Source: Pseudomonas wayambapalatensis (GTDB lineage: Bacteria > Pseudomonadota > Gammaproteobacteria > Pseudomonadales > Pseudomonadaceae). From it: DNA of 64,000 bases. The notes under the pieces are model-generated. The model was not told where the DNA came from. It worked only from the letters and a program-made list of their open reading frames with translations, and searched no databases. This document shows positions 54,632 to 63,803 of the stretch, in pieces. Numbering within the stretch: position 1 is the first letter of the stretch; the number at the start of each line of letters is the position of its first letter. Position numbers and translations under genes: made by a program. The stretch covers positions 1,076,501-1,140,500 of the forward strand of contig CP077096.1 in the NCBI GenBank assembly GCA_014268975.2. Reading direction: 5' to 3'.

Positions 54632-55531
54632 TCAGCGCTCGGCGAAGCCGACCGCTCGCGCCGCGACGACGAGGCAGTCGGTCAGCTCGGGCGAGGAAAA
54701 CTTGGTGAGAATCGCGTTGGCGCCTGCGACCTTGGCTTTTTCGGCGCTCATGGCGCTGTCCAGCGAGGTGTGCAGCAGCACGTAGAGGTGCTTGAAGTCC
54801 GGGGTCTCGCGCACGGTGCGGGTGAAGGCGTAACCGTCCATCTCGGACATTTCGATGTCCGACACCACGATGTTGATTTCCTGGGCGGTGCCCTGCAGCT
54901 CCAGCAGGACATTGATCGCATCCTTGGCGCTGCGCGCGGTATGGCATTCGACACCGAGGTGGCGAAGGGTGTGCACCGATTGCTGCAGCGCCACCTGGCT
55001 GTCGTCCACCACCAGGATGTTGGCGGCGGCCAGCAGGCTGGCGTCTTCTGCGCTGAGCTCGCCGGGATGCGTTTCAGGTTCCGGCGGGGCGATGCCGTGG
55101 ATGACCTTCTCGATGTCCAGCACCTGCACCAGCGTGTTGTCGACCCGGGTCACGCCGGTGATGAAGGAGCGGTTGCCCGAACCGTACGGCGGCGGCTTGA
55201 TGTCGGTGCTCAGGCAATGGACGATGCGGCTGACCGCCTGCACGTGCAGGCCTTGGCGGGTGCGGCTGATGTCGGTGACGATCAGGCAGCCGCCATCGGG
55301 GTCGGCCAGTGGCATTTCGCCGATCGCCCGCGACAGGTCGATCACCGACAGCGAGTTGCCGCGCAAGGTCGCTACGCCTTTGACGTGGGGATGCGACTCG
55401 GGAAGCTTGGTCAGGGGCGGGCAGGGAATGATCTCGCTGACCTTGAGCAGGTTGATAGCCATCAGCTTGCCGCTGCGCAGGGTGAACAGCAGCAGGGACA
55501 GCGAGTCCGCGCGGGCATTTTGCGTGGCCAT
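54632..55531 (-). CDS. cheV: Chemotaxis coupling protein CheV (CheW-REC)
   Basis: A 299-residue protein: CheW domain (about 10-150, FTLRSGKLMAINLLKVSEII, VDNTLVQVLDIEKVI), then a receiver domain from about 170 with NILVVDDSQ and the phosphoacceptor in IVVSDIEMSEMDG. CheV links chemoreceptors to CheA and may act as an adaptation switch or phosphate sink. ATG 55531. It is a single gene, unlinked to the main che operon. Confidence 0.94.
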   Translation of the reverse strand: MATQNARADSLSLLLFTLRSGKLMAINLLKVSEIIPCPPLTKLPESHPHVKGVATLRGNSLSVIDLSRAIGEMPLADPDGGCLIVTDISRTRQGLHVQAVSRIVHCLSTDIKPPPYGSGNRSFITGVTRVDNTLVQVLDIEKVIHGIAPPEPETHPGELSAEDASLLAAANILVVDDSQVALQQSVHTLRHLGVECHTARSAKDAINVLLELQGTAQEINIVVSDIEMSEMDGYAFTRTVRETPDFKHLYVLLHTSLDSAMSAEKAKVAGANAILTKFSSPELTDCLVVAARAVGFAER

Positions 55532-55603
55532 GGATAACCTTCGGGCATGTCGGAAAAGGGAGTGGATGCCGGGTTATCGGCCTTGGCCGTTCAGGCTTTA
55601 GGC

Positions 55604-55627
55604 AAAAAAGAGGGCCTTGCGGCCCCT
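55604..55627 (-). terminator. Rho-independent terminator after autotransporter 1
   Basis: On the minus strand AGGGGCCGC, AA, GGCCCTCTTTTTT. It lies a few bases after the stop of the gene at 55634 and upstream of cheV. Confidence 0.87.
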
Positions 55628-55633
55628 GAAGGA

Positions 55634-57868
55634 TTACCAGCTGTAACGCGCACCCAGGTTGACTCCCCAAGGCTGTTCGATGTTGTTGCCTTTCATGTAG
55701 TCGAATCCTGCATTCACCTGCACCGTGTCGGTGACTTGCGCGGCCACACCTGCACCGAGCTCGATGCGGCTGCCCGACAGGTCGTTGTCGAACTTGTTGT
55801 CGTTGACCTTGACCTGATTGTTGCGAGCGAACTCGTGGGCGGCTGCGACCTTTACGTAGGGCTGCACGAAACCGCCTTTATCGAGTGGGAAGGTACGGCC
55901 GACATGGCTACCGACCTTGCCCAGCAAGGAGTCGGCATTGGCAGCGCTGGCGCGCATGCCGTTGTCCAGGTTGTAGCTGGCACCGTCGACCCACAGCGTG
56001 GACAGCTGGGTATAGGGTTCGACGAACCAGCCGTCGTCCAGCTTGATGTGCTTGCCGACTTCGATCGAGGCGCCGATCCCGTTGTTGCTGTATTTGCCCT
56101 TGGCCTTGCGGCCATCGCTCATGCGCACGTCCGAGGTGTTCTGGAAGCGGTTTGCCTTGAGCAGTGCATCGATGTAAAGGCCATCGTCCGCCAGCCAGGT
56201 GCTGTACATGCCCAGATGGAAGCTGTCGACCTTACCGGTGGTGCCGGCGGACAGATCGAGGTCCGAACGGCTGTAGCCGCCCGTCACGCCCAGCAGCCAC
56301 TGGCTGCCGTTCGACGGCAGTGGCGCGTCGGCACCGAAGGAAATGCCCTGTTGTACCTGGTTGTAGTCGGCACCGGCGCCTGCAGATACCTTGTGCTTGT
56401 TGCCGTAGGTGCGCAGCCAGCCACCACCTTGGGTGTTGCCGTTGCGCAGCTCGCCCATGCGCGAGCGCAGGGTGGTTGCCTCGCCGTACCACACGGTAGG
56501 CGCGGCGCTGAACAGACCGGTGACCGTGCGTGTGCCCGGGGTGGTGGTGTTGCCCTTGCGTACCAGGAACCAGTCGTCGCCGCGCTGTTCCAGTTCGTAG
56601 GCGAAGGTGCCGAAGTCCACCTGGCCGCCGATCAAGTCGAATTGCGAGGTGCTGCCCTCGCCGGTGTGCACGACCTGATGGTCGATCACTGCGGCGTTCG
56701 GGTCGGTGCCGGTGCTTTCCACCAGCAGGCGATGTTCGCCGCTGGCCTTGCCGCTGACGTCGATGAAGTCGCCTTGGCCGGTGGCCAGGTCGGCGCCAAG
56801 CACGAAGGTGCCCGAGCCAGACAGCTCGCCCAGTTGCAGGCGGTTGAAGCCAGTGCTGCCTCCAGGGCCGCGCAGGTTCACGGTGCCGTCCGAGAGGTTC
56901 AGCTTGTCGACGCTGGAATCGCCGGTCAGGGACCAGCTGGAGCTGGCATCGATCTTCAGCGAGGCGGCATTCTCGATGGAACCCGTCAAGCTGGCATGAT
57001 CAGCCAAGCTTATATTCAAGGTGGAGTTCTTGTCGGCCACGATGTTGCCGGTCAGATGGCTGTTGTTGATCGCCGCATTGGCGCGAGCGCCTTCGCTAAC
57101 CTCGAGAATCATGCCGTTACCGCCCGAAAGGGTGGAGCCGTTGTTGATTTCGATGTTCACGTCTTCATCGTCGATATGTCGGAGCACCTTGATAGCACTG
57201 CCCTCACGACCGATCACACTTGACTGGTCCAGTACCAGATTGGCCTTGGTTGCAGAACCATCTGTGACATCGGGCAGCATGACGATGCCATTGTTGTCGC
57301 CAGTGATGACGCTGCCCGCGCGAACAGATGCAGTGGCGCCGGCAATCACCAGACCGACTCCGCCGCCAATGGGGCCCTCTTCGTCAGCGCCTGCCAAGCC
57401 TTCGACGTAGGTATTGGCAAGGTCAAGAGTGGCGTTTTGGCTTATGTTGATACCGCGACCAGTGGCCTGGACTTTACTATTGGTGATGCGTGCGCTGGAG
57501 GCTTGTTGGTCGCCGGAGAGCGCAATTCCGATCAGCGAACGCCCTGGCCGAGATGGGTCGATGAAGGCTGTAATGGTGCTGGCATCTATCTCTGCATGGC
57601 TGTTGTACAGGCTGAGCGCGTTTTCGCCCACGCTGTGCACGCGGCCATCGTTGATGTTTACACGTGAATTGTCTGTAGCAAGGATTCTTCCCGTTTGAGC
57701 GCCGCTACTTACATTGAGGGTGTTCTGGCCGACCAGGTAGTAGCGATGCATCGGTGTGTCCCTGTTTACCTCACGGCTTTCGCCGGGACGCAGAATGACA
57801 TCAGCCGCCATCGCTGTACTCGCGTATGCGCCAGCGCTCAATATTGCCAGCGTGGTCTTGAAAAACAT
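55634..57868 (-). CDS. Autotransporter 1 (type Va, pertactin-like passenger)
   Basis: A 744-residue protein: signal peptide MFFKTTLAILSAGAYASTAMAADV; a beta-helix-like passenger, about 25-430, rich in Asn, Ser, Thr, Ala and Gly (VNINDGRVHSVGENALSLYN and similar); and a beta-barrel translocator from about residue 465 starting FSAAPTVWYGEATTLRSRMG and ending WGVNLGARYSW with terminal aromatic. No catalytic motif or RGD was seen in the passenger. Start ATG 57868 has GGAG within GGAGATCTCC upstream. It follows autotransporter 2 on the same strand after 114 bases. Confidence 0.92.
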   Translation of the reverse strand: MFFKTTLAILSAGAYASTAMAADVILRPGESREVNRDTPMHRYYLVGQNTLNVSSGAQTGRILATDNSRVNINDGRVHSVGENALSLYNSHAEIDASTITAFIDPSRPGRSLIGIALSGDQQASSARITNSKVQATGRGINISQNATLDLANTYVEGLAGADEEGPIGGGVGLVIAGATASVRAGSVITGDNNGIVMLPDVTDGSATKANLVLDQSSVIGREGSAIKVLRHIDDEDVNIEINNGSTLSGGNGMILEVSEGARANAAINNSHLTGNIVADKNSTLNISLADHASLTGSIENAASLKIDASSSWSLTGDSSVDKLNLSDGTVNLRGPGGSTGFNRLQLGELSGSGTFVLGADLATGQGDFIDVSGKASGEHRLLVESTGTDPNAAVIDHQVVHTGEGSTSQFDLIGGQVDFGTFAYELEQRGDDWFLVRKGNTTTPGTRTVTGLFSAAPTVWYGEATTLRSRMGELRNGNTQGGGWLRTYGNKHKVSAGAGADYNQVQQGISFGADAPLPSNGSQWLLGVTGGYSRSDLDLSAGTTGKVDSFHLGMYSTWLADDGLYIDALLKANRFQNTSDVRMSDGRKAKGKYSNNGIGASIEVGKHIKLDDGWFVEPYTQLSTLWVDGASYNLDNGMRASAANADSLLGKVGSHVGRTFPLDKGGFVQPYVKVAAAHEFARNNQVKVNDNKFDNDLSGSRIELGAGVAAQVTDTVQVNAGFDYMKGNNIEQPWGVNLGARYSW

Positions 57869-57982
57869 GGAGATCTCCGGTCAAAAAAGATCTGAATTTG
57901 ATCGGAGGTCTCGGAAGTTGTATGTAGGAATAGTCTGGGGTTTGGGTCGCGGCCGAGTGCACAAGCAGGCTGCTATTGGCCC

Positions 57983-60583
57983 TTACCAGGCTAGGTTGAA
58001 TCCGATATTCATACCCCACGGTTGCTCGATATTCTTGCCGTTGCTGTAATCAAGGTCGACATGCAACTGCAGCGCATTTGCCAGCTGGATGGCTACGCCT
58101 GCGCCGAGCTCGCCTCGCCCGCCAGACAGATCGTCATGAAAAGTGGTGCTGTTGACGCGAATATCATTGTTGCGGGCGAATTCGCGAGCGGCTGCCAGTT
58201 TTACGTAAGGCTGTACGTAACCACCCGATTGCAGGGCGATGGTTTTGCCTACATGGGCCCCGGCCTTGCCCAGCAATGAGTTGGCCTTGTTGCTCTTGAG
58301 CTCCATGCCATTGTCCATGCTGTAGTTTTCGCCGCTGACCCAAAGCGCGGACGCCTGGAGGTAAGGCTCGATGAACCAGTTGTCATCGAGCTTGAAATGC
58401 CGTCCGGCTTCGACGGATCCCCCGAAGCCATAATTGTTGTATTCACCTTTGGCCTTGTGCCCGTCACTCATGCGCGCGTTAGCCTTGTTCTCGAAGCGGT
58501 TTGCCTTGATCACCGCATCAATGTAATAGCCGCTGTCGGCCAACCAGGTGCCGTACACTCCCAGGTAATAGCTGTCCACTCGACCGTCACTGCCCAGGCG
58601 CATATTGAGCCGGGAGTCGCTGTACCCTCCCATGATACCGAGCAACCAGCGTCCGCTCTCGGTTGGCAGTGCCCTGTCGACACCTATGGAGACGCCTTGC
58701 TGCACTTGCTGGTAATGCACCTGGTCTGCCGCCGAGACACGATACTTGTTGCCATAGGTGCGCCCCCAGAAGCCACCTTGGTCGTAACCACCACGCAATT
58801 CGCCCATGCGACTGCGCAAGGTGCTGAGTTCCCCATACCATACGGTCGGGGCGGCGCTGAATACTGCAACGGCCATCTGCGTGCTAGGTGAGATGATCGG
58901 ATCGTCCTGGCGTTGGGTCAGGTACCAGTCATTGCCCTGGCGCTCCAGTGAGTAGGAGAACGCACCGAGATCGACCAGGCCGTTATCGCTGAGGACCTTG
59001 AAGTTGGCATCGCCACCCTGGGTATGTACCACGCGTTGAGCGGTGCCTCCTGCTGTGGGATCTGCTCCGCTGTTCTGGATAGTCATGCCGTAGCTGCCAC
59101 GCGCGAGGCCTTCGATGTTGACCAGGTCACTGCGACCAGCGGCCAGGTCGGTACCCAGAGCAAATGTCCCGGTGCCGTCGAGGCTGCTTGCCGTGAGCAC
59201 CCGAAACTCGTCATTGCCACCCCGCAGATTCACCACACCACCTTGCAGGTTCAATGCTCCGACATTCGAGCTATTGACCATTTCGAAGCGGGAGCGATCA
59301 CCTATCTCGGTGGCTTTTGCATTGGTCACGGTACCCATCAGGCTTGAACCGTTGGCCAGGCTCAACGTGCCTGTGGCAGGTGAATCGTGAAGGATATTGC
59401 CGGTCATCCGGCTGTTGTCCAGCGCAATGCCGAGAACGTTGCTGACAGTCCCGGTCAGCGTTGCTCCATTGGCGAGGGTCAGCTCGCTGGCACTGCCAGG
59501 GCTTGTGCTGACACTGCCGGTCAGGTTGCTCGCATCCAGCGTCAATGCTGCGACGTTGGTGACATCACCCACGATGCTCGATTGTGCTGTCATGCTCACC
59601 GTTGCGCTGGAGCCGACCGGCTGGTTGATCGTGCCGTTCAGTGTGCTGGCAGCCATGGACAGGCTGCGGATGTTGTTCACATTGCCGGTCAGACTGGCGC
59701 CATTGGCCATGACTACATCCGCTGACGCATGAGCGGCCACCTGAATATCTCCGGCAAGGGTGCTGGAGTCGATAAGCAGGTGCGCCTGAGTGACGGCTGC
59801 GGGCGCTTCATCGGGGAGACCGACCTGCAGCAGGATGCCGTTGGCGGCAGTTACGCTCGAGTTGTTGCGAATCTCGATCTGTCCCAGCATCGGATCGATA
59901 CCAAGGTTGCTGACTACGATGGCGCTACCGCTCTGGGATATAAGGTTGGAGTGATCCACCACCAGTCGCGAATTCGCATGGCCATCATCCACTGCAAGCA
60001 ACGCCGCAGCGATGTTGCTACCGGTTGCCGTGCTGTTTCTCAGAATCGCCTCTCCGCCGACCAGCGACATGCCAAGACCGCTGTAGACGATGAAGTCTGT
60101 CGGGTTGCCGGTACCGGTCAAGGTGGAGTCGATCAACGTTGCACTGCTGCTTCCCGAGACATTCAACCCACGACCGAAGCCGCTGATCTCGCTACCTTCC
60201 ACCAAGGCGGTCGAAGTTCGGCCGTTGAAGACTAAACCGGTGGAAACCGAAAGCCCCATATTACCGGTGGAGGTCAGCGATGAGTTGCGGATAGTGCTTT
60301 GGCTCTCAATGAGATCAAGCGCCGCTCGACTGCCGCCTCGTACTGTGGCGCCGTCCAGCGTGACTGTGGAATCTGGGTCAGCATAAATGTCCAGCGCCTG
60401 CCCTCCGGGCTCGATGAGCAGTGTGGCGGCAGTCAGTGTCCAGCGTTCGCTCACGTCGCCGGCTCTTACGGTCGCCGAACCTCCCGCTGGAAGTGTGGCG
60501 GCATCAAGGGGGGGGGCGAGAAGGGCAAACAAGCACAGCACGCTTTGGATAGGCGGATTCTTGACTGAAATGCTTCCTTGCAT
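57983..60583 (-). CDS. Autotransporter 2 (type Va, repeat-containing passenger)
   Basis: 866 residues from ATG 60583 (GGAG nine bases upstream; the longer frame from 60616 is not supported). Signal peptide MQGSISVKNPPIQSVLCLFA... ending LDA. The passenger, about 30-560, is a predicted beta-helix. Its second half has three to four repeats of about 40 residues with the pattern L-NGA-LTG-V-N---L-LD-S-L-G. The barrel from about 590 is closely similar to that of autotransporter 1 (FSAAPTVWYGE, RTYGNKYRVSA, VQQGVSIG, NIEQPWGMN). It is likely cotranscribed with, or a duplication of, autotransporter 1. Confidence 0.92.
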   Translation of the reverse strand: MQGSISVKNPPIQSVLCLFALLAPPLDAATLPAGGSATVRAGDVSERWTLTAATLLIEPGGQALDIYADPDSTVTLDGATVRGGSRAALDLIESQSTIRNSSLTSTGNMGLSVSTGLVFNGRTSTALVEGSEISGFGRGLNVSGSSSATLIDSTLTGTGNPTDFIVYSGLGMSLVGGEAILRNSTATGSNIAAALLAVDDGHANSRLVVDHSNLISQSGSAIVVSNLGIDPMLGQIEIRNNSSVTAANGILLQVGLPDEAPAAVTQAHLLIDSSTLAGDIQVAAHASADVVMANGASLTGNVNNIRSLSMAASTLNGTINQPVGSSATVSMTAQSSIVGDVTNVAALTLDASNLTGSVSTSPGSASELTLANGATLTGTVSNVLGIALDNSRMTGNILHDSPATGTLSLANGSSLMGTVTNAKATEIGDRSRFEMVNSSNVGALNLQGGVVNLRGGNDEFRVLTASSLDGTGTFALGTDLAAGRSDLVNIEGLARGSYGMTIQNSGADPTAGGTAQRVVHTQGGDANFKVLSDNGLVDLGAFSYSLERQGNDWYLTQRQDDPIISPSTQMAVAVFSAAPTVWYGELSTLRSRMGELRGGYDQGGFWGRTYGNKYRVSAADQVHYQQVQQGVSIGVDRALPTESGRWLLGIMGGYSDSRLNMRLGSDGRVDSYYLGVYGTWLADSGYYIDAVIKANRFENKANARMSDGHKAKGEYNNYGFGGSVEAGRHFKLDDNWFIEPYLQASALWVSGENYSMDNGMELKSNKANSLLGKAGAHVGKTIALQSGGYVQPYVKLAAAREFARNNDIRVNSTTFHDDLSGGRGELGAGVAIQLANALQLHVDLDYSNGKNIEQPWGMNIGFNLAW

Positions 60584-60893
60584 TGGCTCATGCTCCAAAC
60601 GGATAGGTTTCAACATCGCCCGGTGCCCGGTACACGTATTCCGAGCAGCGCATGCACTTGATATGAGAGCGAGTATAGAAGTCTGTTTCGAGATCGCACA
60701 CCTGTTAAAAATGCTAGGTTACGGCATTGAATATTCATGCTTGTATGTTTTTGCTGGTAGACAACGAATGGTGATGTGGCTGGGTCGTTCTGAGTCACGG
60801 GCGATATGTGTTGTCTCGTGGGTGAGAGCATGTTTGTTGTTTAAACGCTGCGCACTTGATATCAGGTAAATCAGATTGGGTGAGGGCATGAAC
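60584..60893. other. AT-rich divergent promoter region
   Basis: It separates autotransporter 2 from the large repeat protein. Base composition changes here from GC-rich to visibly AT-rich. No gene is supported. I see no confident -35/-10 pair or operator. Confidence 0.55.
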
Positions 60894-63707
60894 ATGAACA
60901 CAAGGATGAATATCAAGAGCCGCCGGCAGGGAAGTGTTGCACCGGCTGCGGAGATATTGCTCGAAGAAATGACTATTCCTAACCGTGACCCTGTCGGGGG
61001 ACGTATACACAAAGATTTTCTGTCGGACGACGTGGAAGTTATTATTCCGCGGGCGCAAGACATGCGTCGTCAAGACAGTCTTGAACTGTATCGAAATGGT
61101 GAACCTTTCGGTGCCAAATACAGGTTGGCAGACCTGGGCTTTGATGATAATACGGTCACGGCTTTTTCTATTCCCTTTAAAATGGCAGACTTTCCACCAC
61201 TGGGTGCCGACGTCACGTACACGATGGATTACCGAGTTTTTGACCCTATTTCAAATAGAGGTAATTTGTCTCTGCGCCCTATTTCGTTGCGTTTCGACCG
61301 GTTGGCGCCGGGTGGCGATAATCTCCCGGGTATCTTCTTTACCGGTGAACAGCTCAGGGGGATTACGGAAGCCGATATGGAGGGTGATCTATTAAAGGTC
61401 AAGATTGACCCTTATCACGATGGTGAGGCTGAGGACAAAGTCGAGTTATGGGTTTCCAACGTTGATGCCGAGGACGAGCGGTTCTACCTGACCCCGGCAT
61501 TTGACGTTGCTGACCCGGTTAATATCCTGGATGTTCACTTCACCCGGGAACAGCTCACCGCCTTCGGTGGAAGCGGCAAACTCTATTTCGGTTACCGGGT
61601 AACGGATTGGTCAGGTAATGTCAGCAGTCTTTCAAGCACTACGGAGATCCCGGTCTATCTGGATCAACCGGGGCTGGCCGCGGCTGTAGTGCCGGCGGCT
61701 GCAAAGGGGCTGATTACCTATAATGATGCCACGCCCTTTATCGAGGTAGAAATACCCACTTACACAGTCGGTACGCCTGCCGCGGGGGATCTCATCACCC
61801 TGACCTGGGAGGGCGATACATTCCCTTATATCCTGCAGTCGGCCGACCTGGACAAAGACCCACTCACGATCATCCGGGTTCCCTACGCTACCGTCGCAAA
61901 GCGGCCTCTCGGGCAGACCACGATCAACTATTCTTTGAGGCGTGGTTCTGAGCCGGTTGTGCCTTCTCCCGATACCATTGTAAATATCAATCTTGAGTCA
62001 CCCGGTGGTCCGGATCCGGATCCGGATCCGGAAACACCGGTTCATGAGTTAATCAGGCCTGCAGTACTTACCTGTGGTTCCAGTCCACCCAACACCATCC
62101 TGCCTGAAGATTTTGGCAAAGCCGCCAGTGTAAAGATTTCCCGTGCCAGGGTTGGAGATAATCAGCCGATCTGGAAGATCGGCGACAGCATTCAACTGAC
62201 CTATGACACGATCTCCGCGCCTATCGTGCCGACCGTGATCACTACGGCAAATGAAGGCAGCGATATCAGCATTGAGGTTCCGTTCGCCGATGTGATCGAA
62301 GCGGTCGGAACAGGCACACCGAAAATCTTCTTTGTCATTACCCGTGAGTTGGATTTGCCTGGTGGCGGTACTACCCCTGTAACGGCCAGATCTCCCGATC
62401 AGGAAGTCGTTGTCTCCGCCGGCTCGGAGCTGCCGGGCGGGACTACGCCGCTTCAGTTGGGGAGCTTCCCGGAAGCGGTCGATTACGAAGACGAACACAC
62501 AGGCGGGGTCTACCGAGTCATCCAATTCGACGTTGGCAGGAGGGATACGATGTTCCGAATTCCTCTGGCGGGTGTCGCCAACATAGAAATAGGACGCAAC
62601 CCCAGACTGAGTTACTTCTTCGAAGGTTTTAACACGGGCAACGATGTCAAACCTCCGGAAAAACCATGGACCCCGCTTCCCGGTACTCGCCTCGAGGCAT
62701 CCAACGTGCCACTGACCCAAGCTGATCTTGACCAGGGATACTATGAGGTGCCCCTGCTGTACCGCACCCTGTTGCAGCGCATCTGCCGCAATGGTGCGGA
62801 ATTGAACTACTCATTGATCAATGATCTGGAAATTCCGGTGCGGGCGCCTGTAGCCTATGTGTATATCGCATTAAATGACGGAGGGGGGCAGTGTCTGCTA
62901 AGCTTTGCTGTTGATACGCAGATGACATCCTCCAGCTTTGGCGCAGGCGTACAAACGGCACTGCGCGAAGTGAGTAAAACCTCACGGATGAACGGTCCTC
63001 TGCAACCGCTCTCGATTCCTGGCCGCGATGCCGACACCGGTATCGTGCCTGTCGAATACCTGAAGAACGACTTGGTCGTTCAGATTACCAAGGCAGATGT
63101 CATGACCCCTGCGCATGAGCTCCGTCTGCTGCGTGACTTCGAGGGCTATGGCAGGCCTTACCGATTGACGACAGAAGAGTTGAACGATCCCGAAGTGGTT
63201 CAATTCGAACTGAATATCGAGCAGAAGGACTTTCCACGGGAGGGCGCCGATGAGACGTTCACGTTGGATTACGAGCTGTTTGATACCGTCACCCAAACGG
63301 GGGTGGTCGCCAACTTGCCGGTCAGCGTGCGTCTGGACCGCCGAGCGCCAGGTGGAAATGCCCTTTCCGCGTTGGGCTTTACCCCTGAACAAGTGAGGAA
63401 CGGTATCAGGGATACCGATCTGGTCAATGACCGACTGGCCGTTAATGTTCACGCTTACTTGTATGGTGAACAGGGCGATAAAATCGAGTTGTGGCTGGGC
63501 TCGTCTGCGGACGAGGGGTTGGGCGAATATCTGGGCGTCAGCAGGGTGGTCGACGATCCCAGGGCGACTCAAGTGGTGTATTTCACACGCGCGCAGCTCT
63601 CGAATGGTTTGCGCTACTTTGGTTATCGGGTGCAAGACCAAGCGGGTAACTACAGCGTGCTGTCTCGCCTCATGGATATCGAAGTAGATATCACGCCAGC
63701 CCGTTAG
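60894..63707 (+). CDS. Large modular protein of unrecognised family, internally duplicated
   Basis: 937 residues from ATG 60894 (GAGG seven bases upstream); ATG 60888 or 60906 are alternatives. No signal peptide and no membrane span. The N-terminal module (nt about 60996-61665) and C-terminal module (about 63040-63700) are homologous: both hold RLAPGG/RRAPGG, FT-EQ, DKVELW/DKIELW, HFTREQL/YFTRAQL and YFGYRV-D-(S/A)GN. Two central modules resemble each other (GDLITLTW / GDSIQLTY then VP-A-V). A DPDPDP linker lies near residue 380. The composition suggests an Ig-like or beta-sandwich chain. DNA is more AT-rich than its neighbours. Function unknown; surface or secreted role is only inferred from the autotransporter neighbours. 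Confidence 0.8.
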   Translation: MNTRMNIKSRRQGSVAPAAEILLEEMTIPNRDPVGGRIHKDFLSDDVEVIIPRAQDMRRQDSLELYRNGEPFGAKYRLADLGFDDNTVTAFSIPFKMADFPPLGADVTYTMDYRVFDPISNRGNLSLRPISLRFDRLAPGGDNLPGIFFTGEQLRGITEADMEGDLLKVKIDPYHDGEAEDKVELWVSNVDAEDERFYLTPAFDVADPVNILDVHFTREQLTAFGGSGKLYFGYRVTDWSGNVSSLSSTTEIPVYLDQPGLAAAVVPAAAKGLITYNDATPFIEVEIPTYTVGTPAAGDLITLTWEGDTFPYILQSADLDKDPLTIIRVPYATVAKRPLGQTTINYSLRRGSEPVVPSPDTIVNINLESPGGPDPDPDPETPVHELIRPAVLTCGSSPPNTILPEDFGKAASVKISRARVGDNQPIWKIGDSIQLTYDTISAPIVPTVITTANEGSDISIEVPFADVIEAVGTGTPKIFFVITRELDLPGGGTTPVTARSPDQEVVVSAGSELPGGTTPLQLGSFPEAVDYEDEHTGGVYRVIQFDVGRRDTMFRIPLAGVANIEIGRNPRLSYFFEGFNTGNDVKPPEKPWTPLPGTRLEASNVPLTQADLDQGYYEVPLLYRTLLQRICRNGAELNYSLINDLEIPVRAPVAYVYIALNDGGGQCLLSFAVDTQMTSSSFGAGVQTALREVSKTSRMNGPLQPLSIPGRDADTGIVPVEYLKNDLVVQITKADVMTPAHELRLLRDFEGYGRPYRLTTEELNDPEVVQFELNIEQKDFPREGADETFTLDYELFDTVTQTGVVANLPVSVRLDRRAPGGNALSALGFTPEQVRNGIRDTDLVNDRLAVNVHAYLYGEQGDKIELWLGSSADEGLGEYLGVSRVVDDPRATQVVYFTRAQLSNGLRYFGYRVQDQAGNYSVLSRLMDIEVDITPAR
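62009..62032. repeat. Hexanucleotide tandem repeat inside the large modular gene
   Basis: Four copies of TCCGGA in a row, coding for the Asp-Pro linker. Change in copy number would keep the frame. Confidence 0.85.
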
Positions 63708-63720
63708 TTGACGTTGTCCT

Positions 63721-63758
63721 TGCGCCTCTTTGCGGATACCGATATCGGAAGAGGCGCA
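63721..63758. terminator. Hairpin terminator after the large modular gene
   Basis: TGCGCCTCTT, a 17-base loop, GAAGAGGCGCA then TTATTTT. It lies 14 bases after the stop and upstream of the end of the convergent regulator gene. Confidence 0.85.
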
Positions 63759-63803
63759 TTATTTTACCCGCCCTTGCCAGGCCGCATCGATGCACCGCGT
63801 GGC

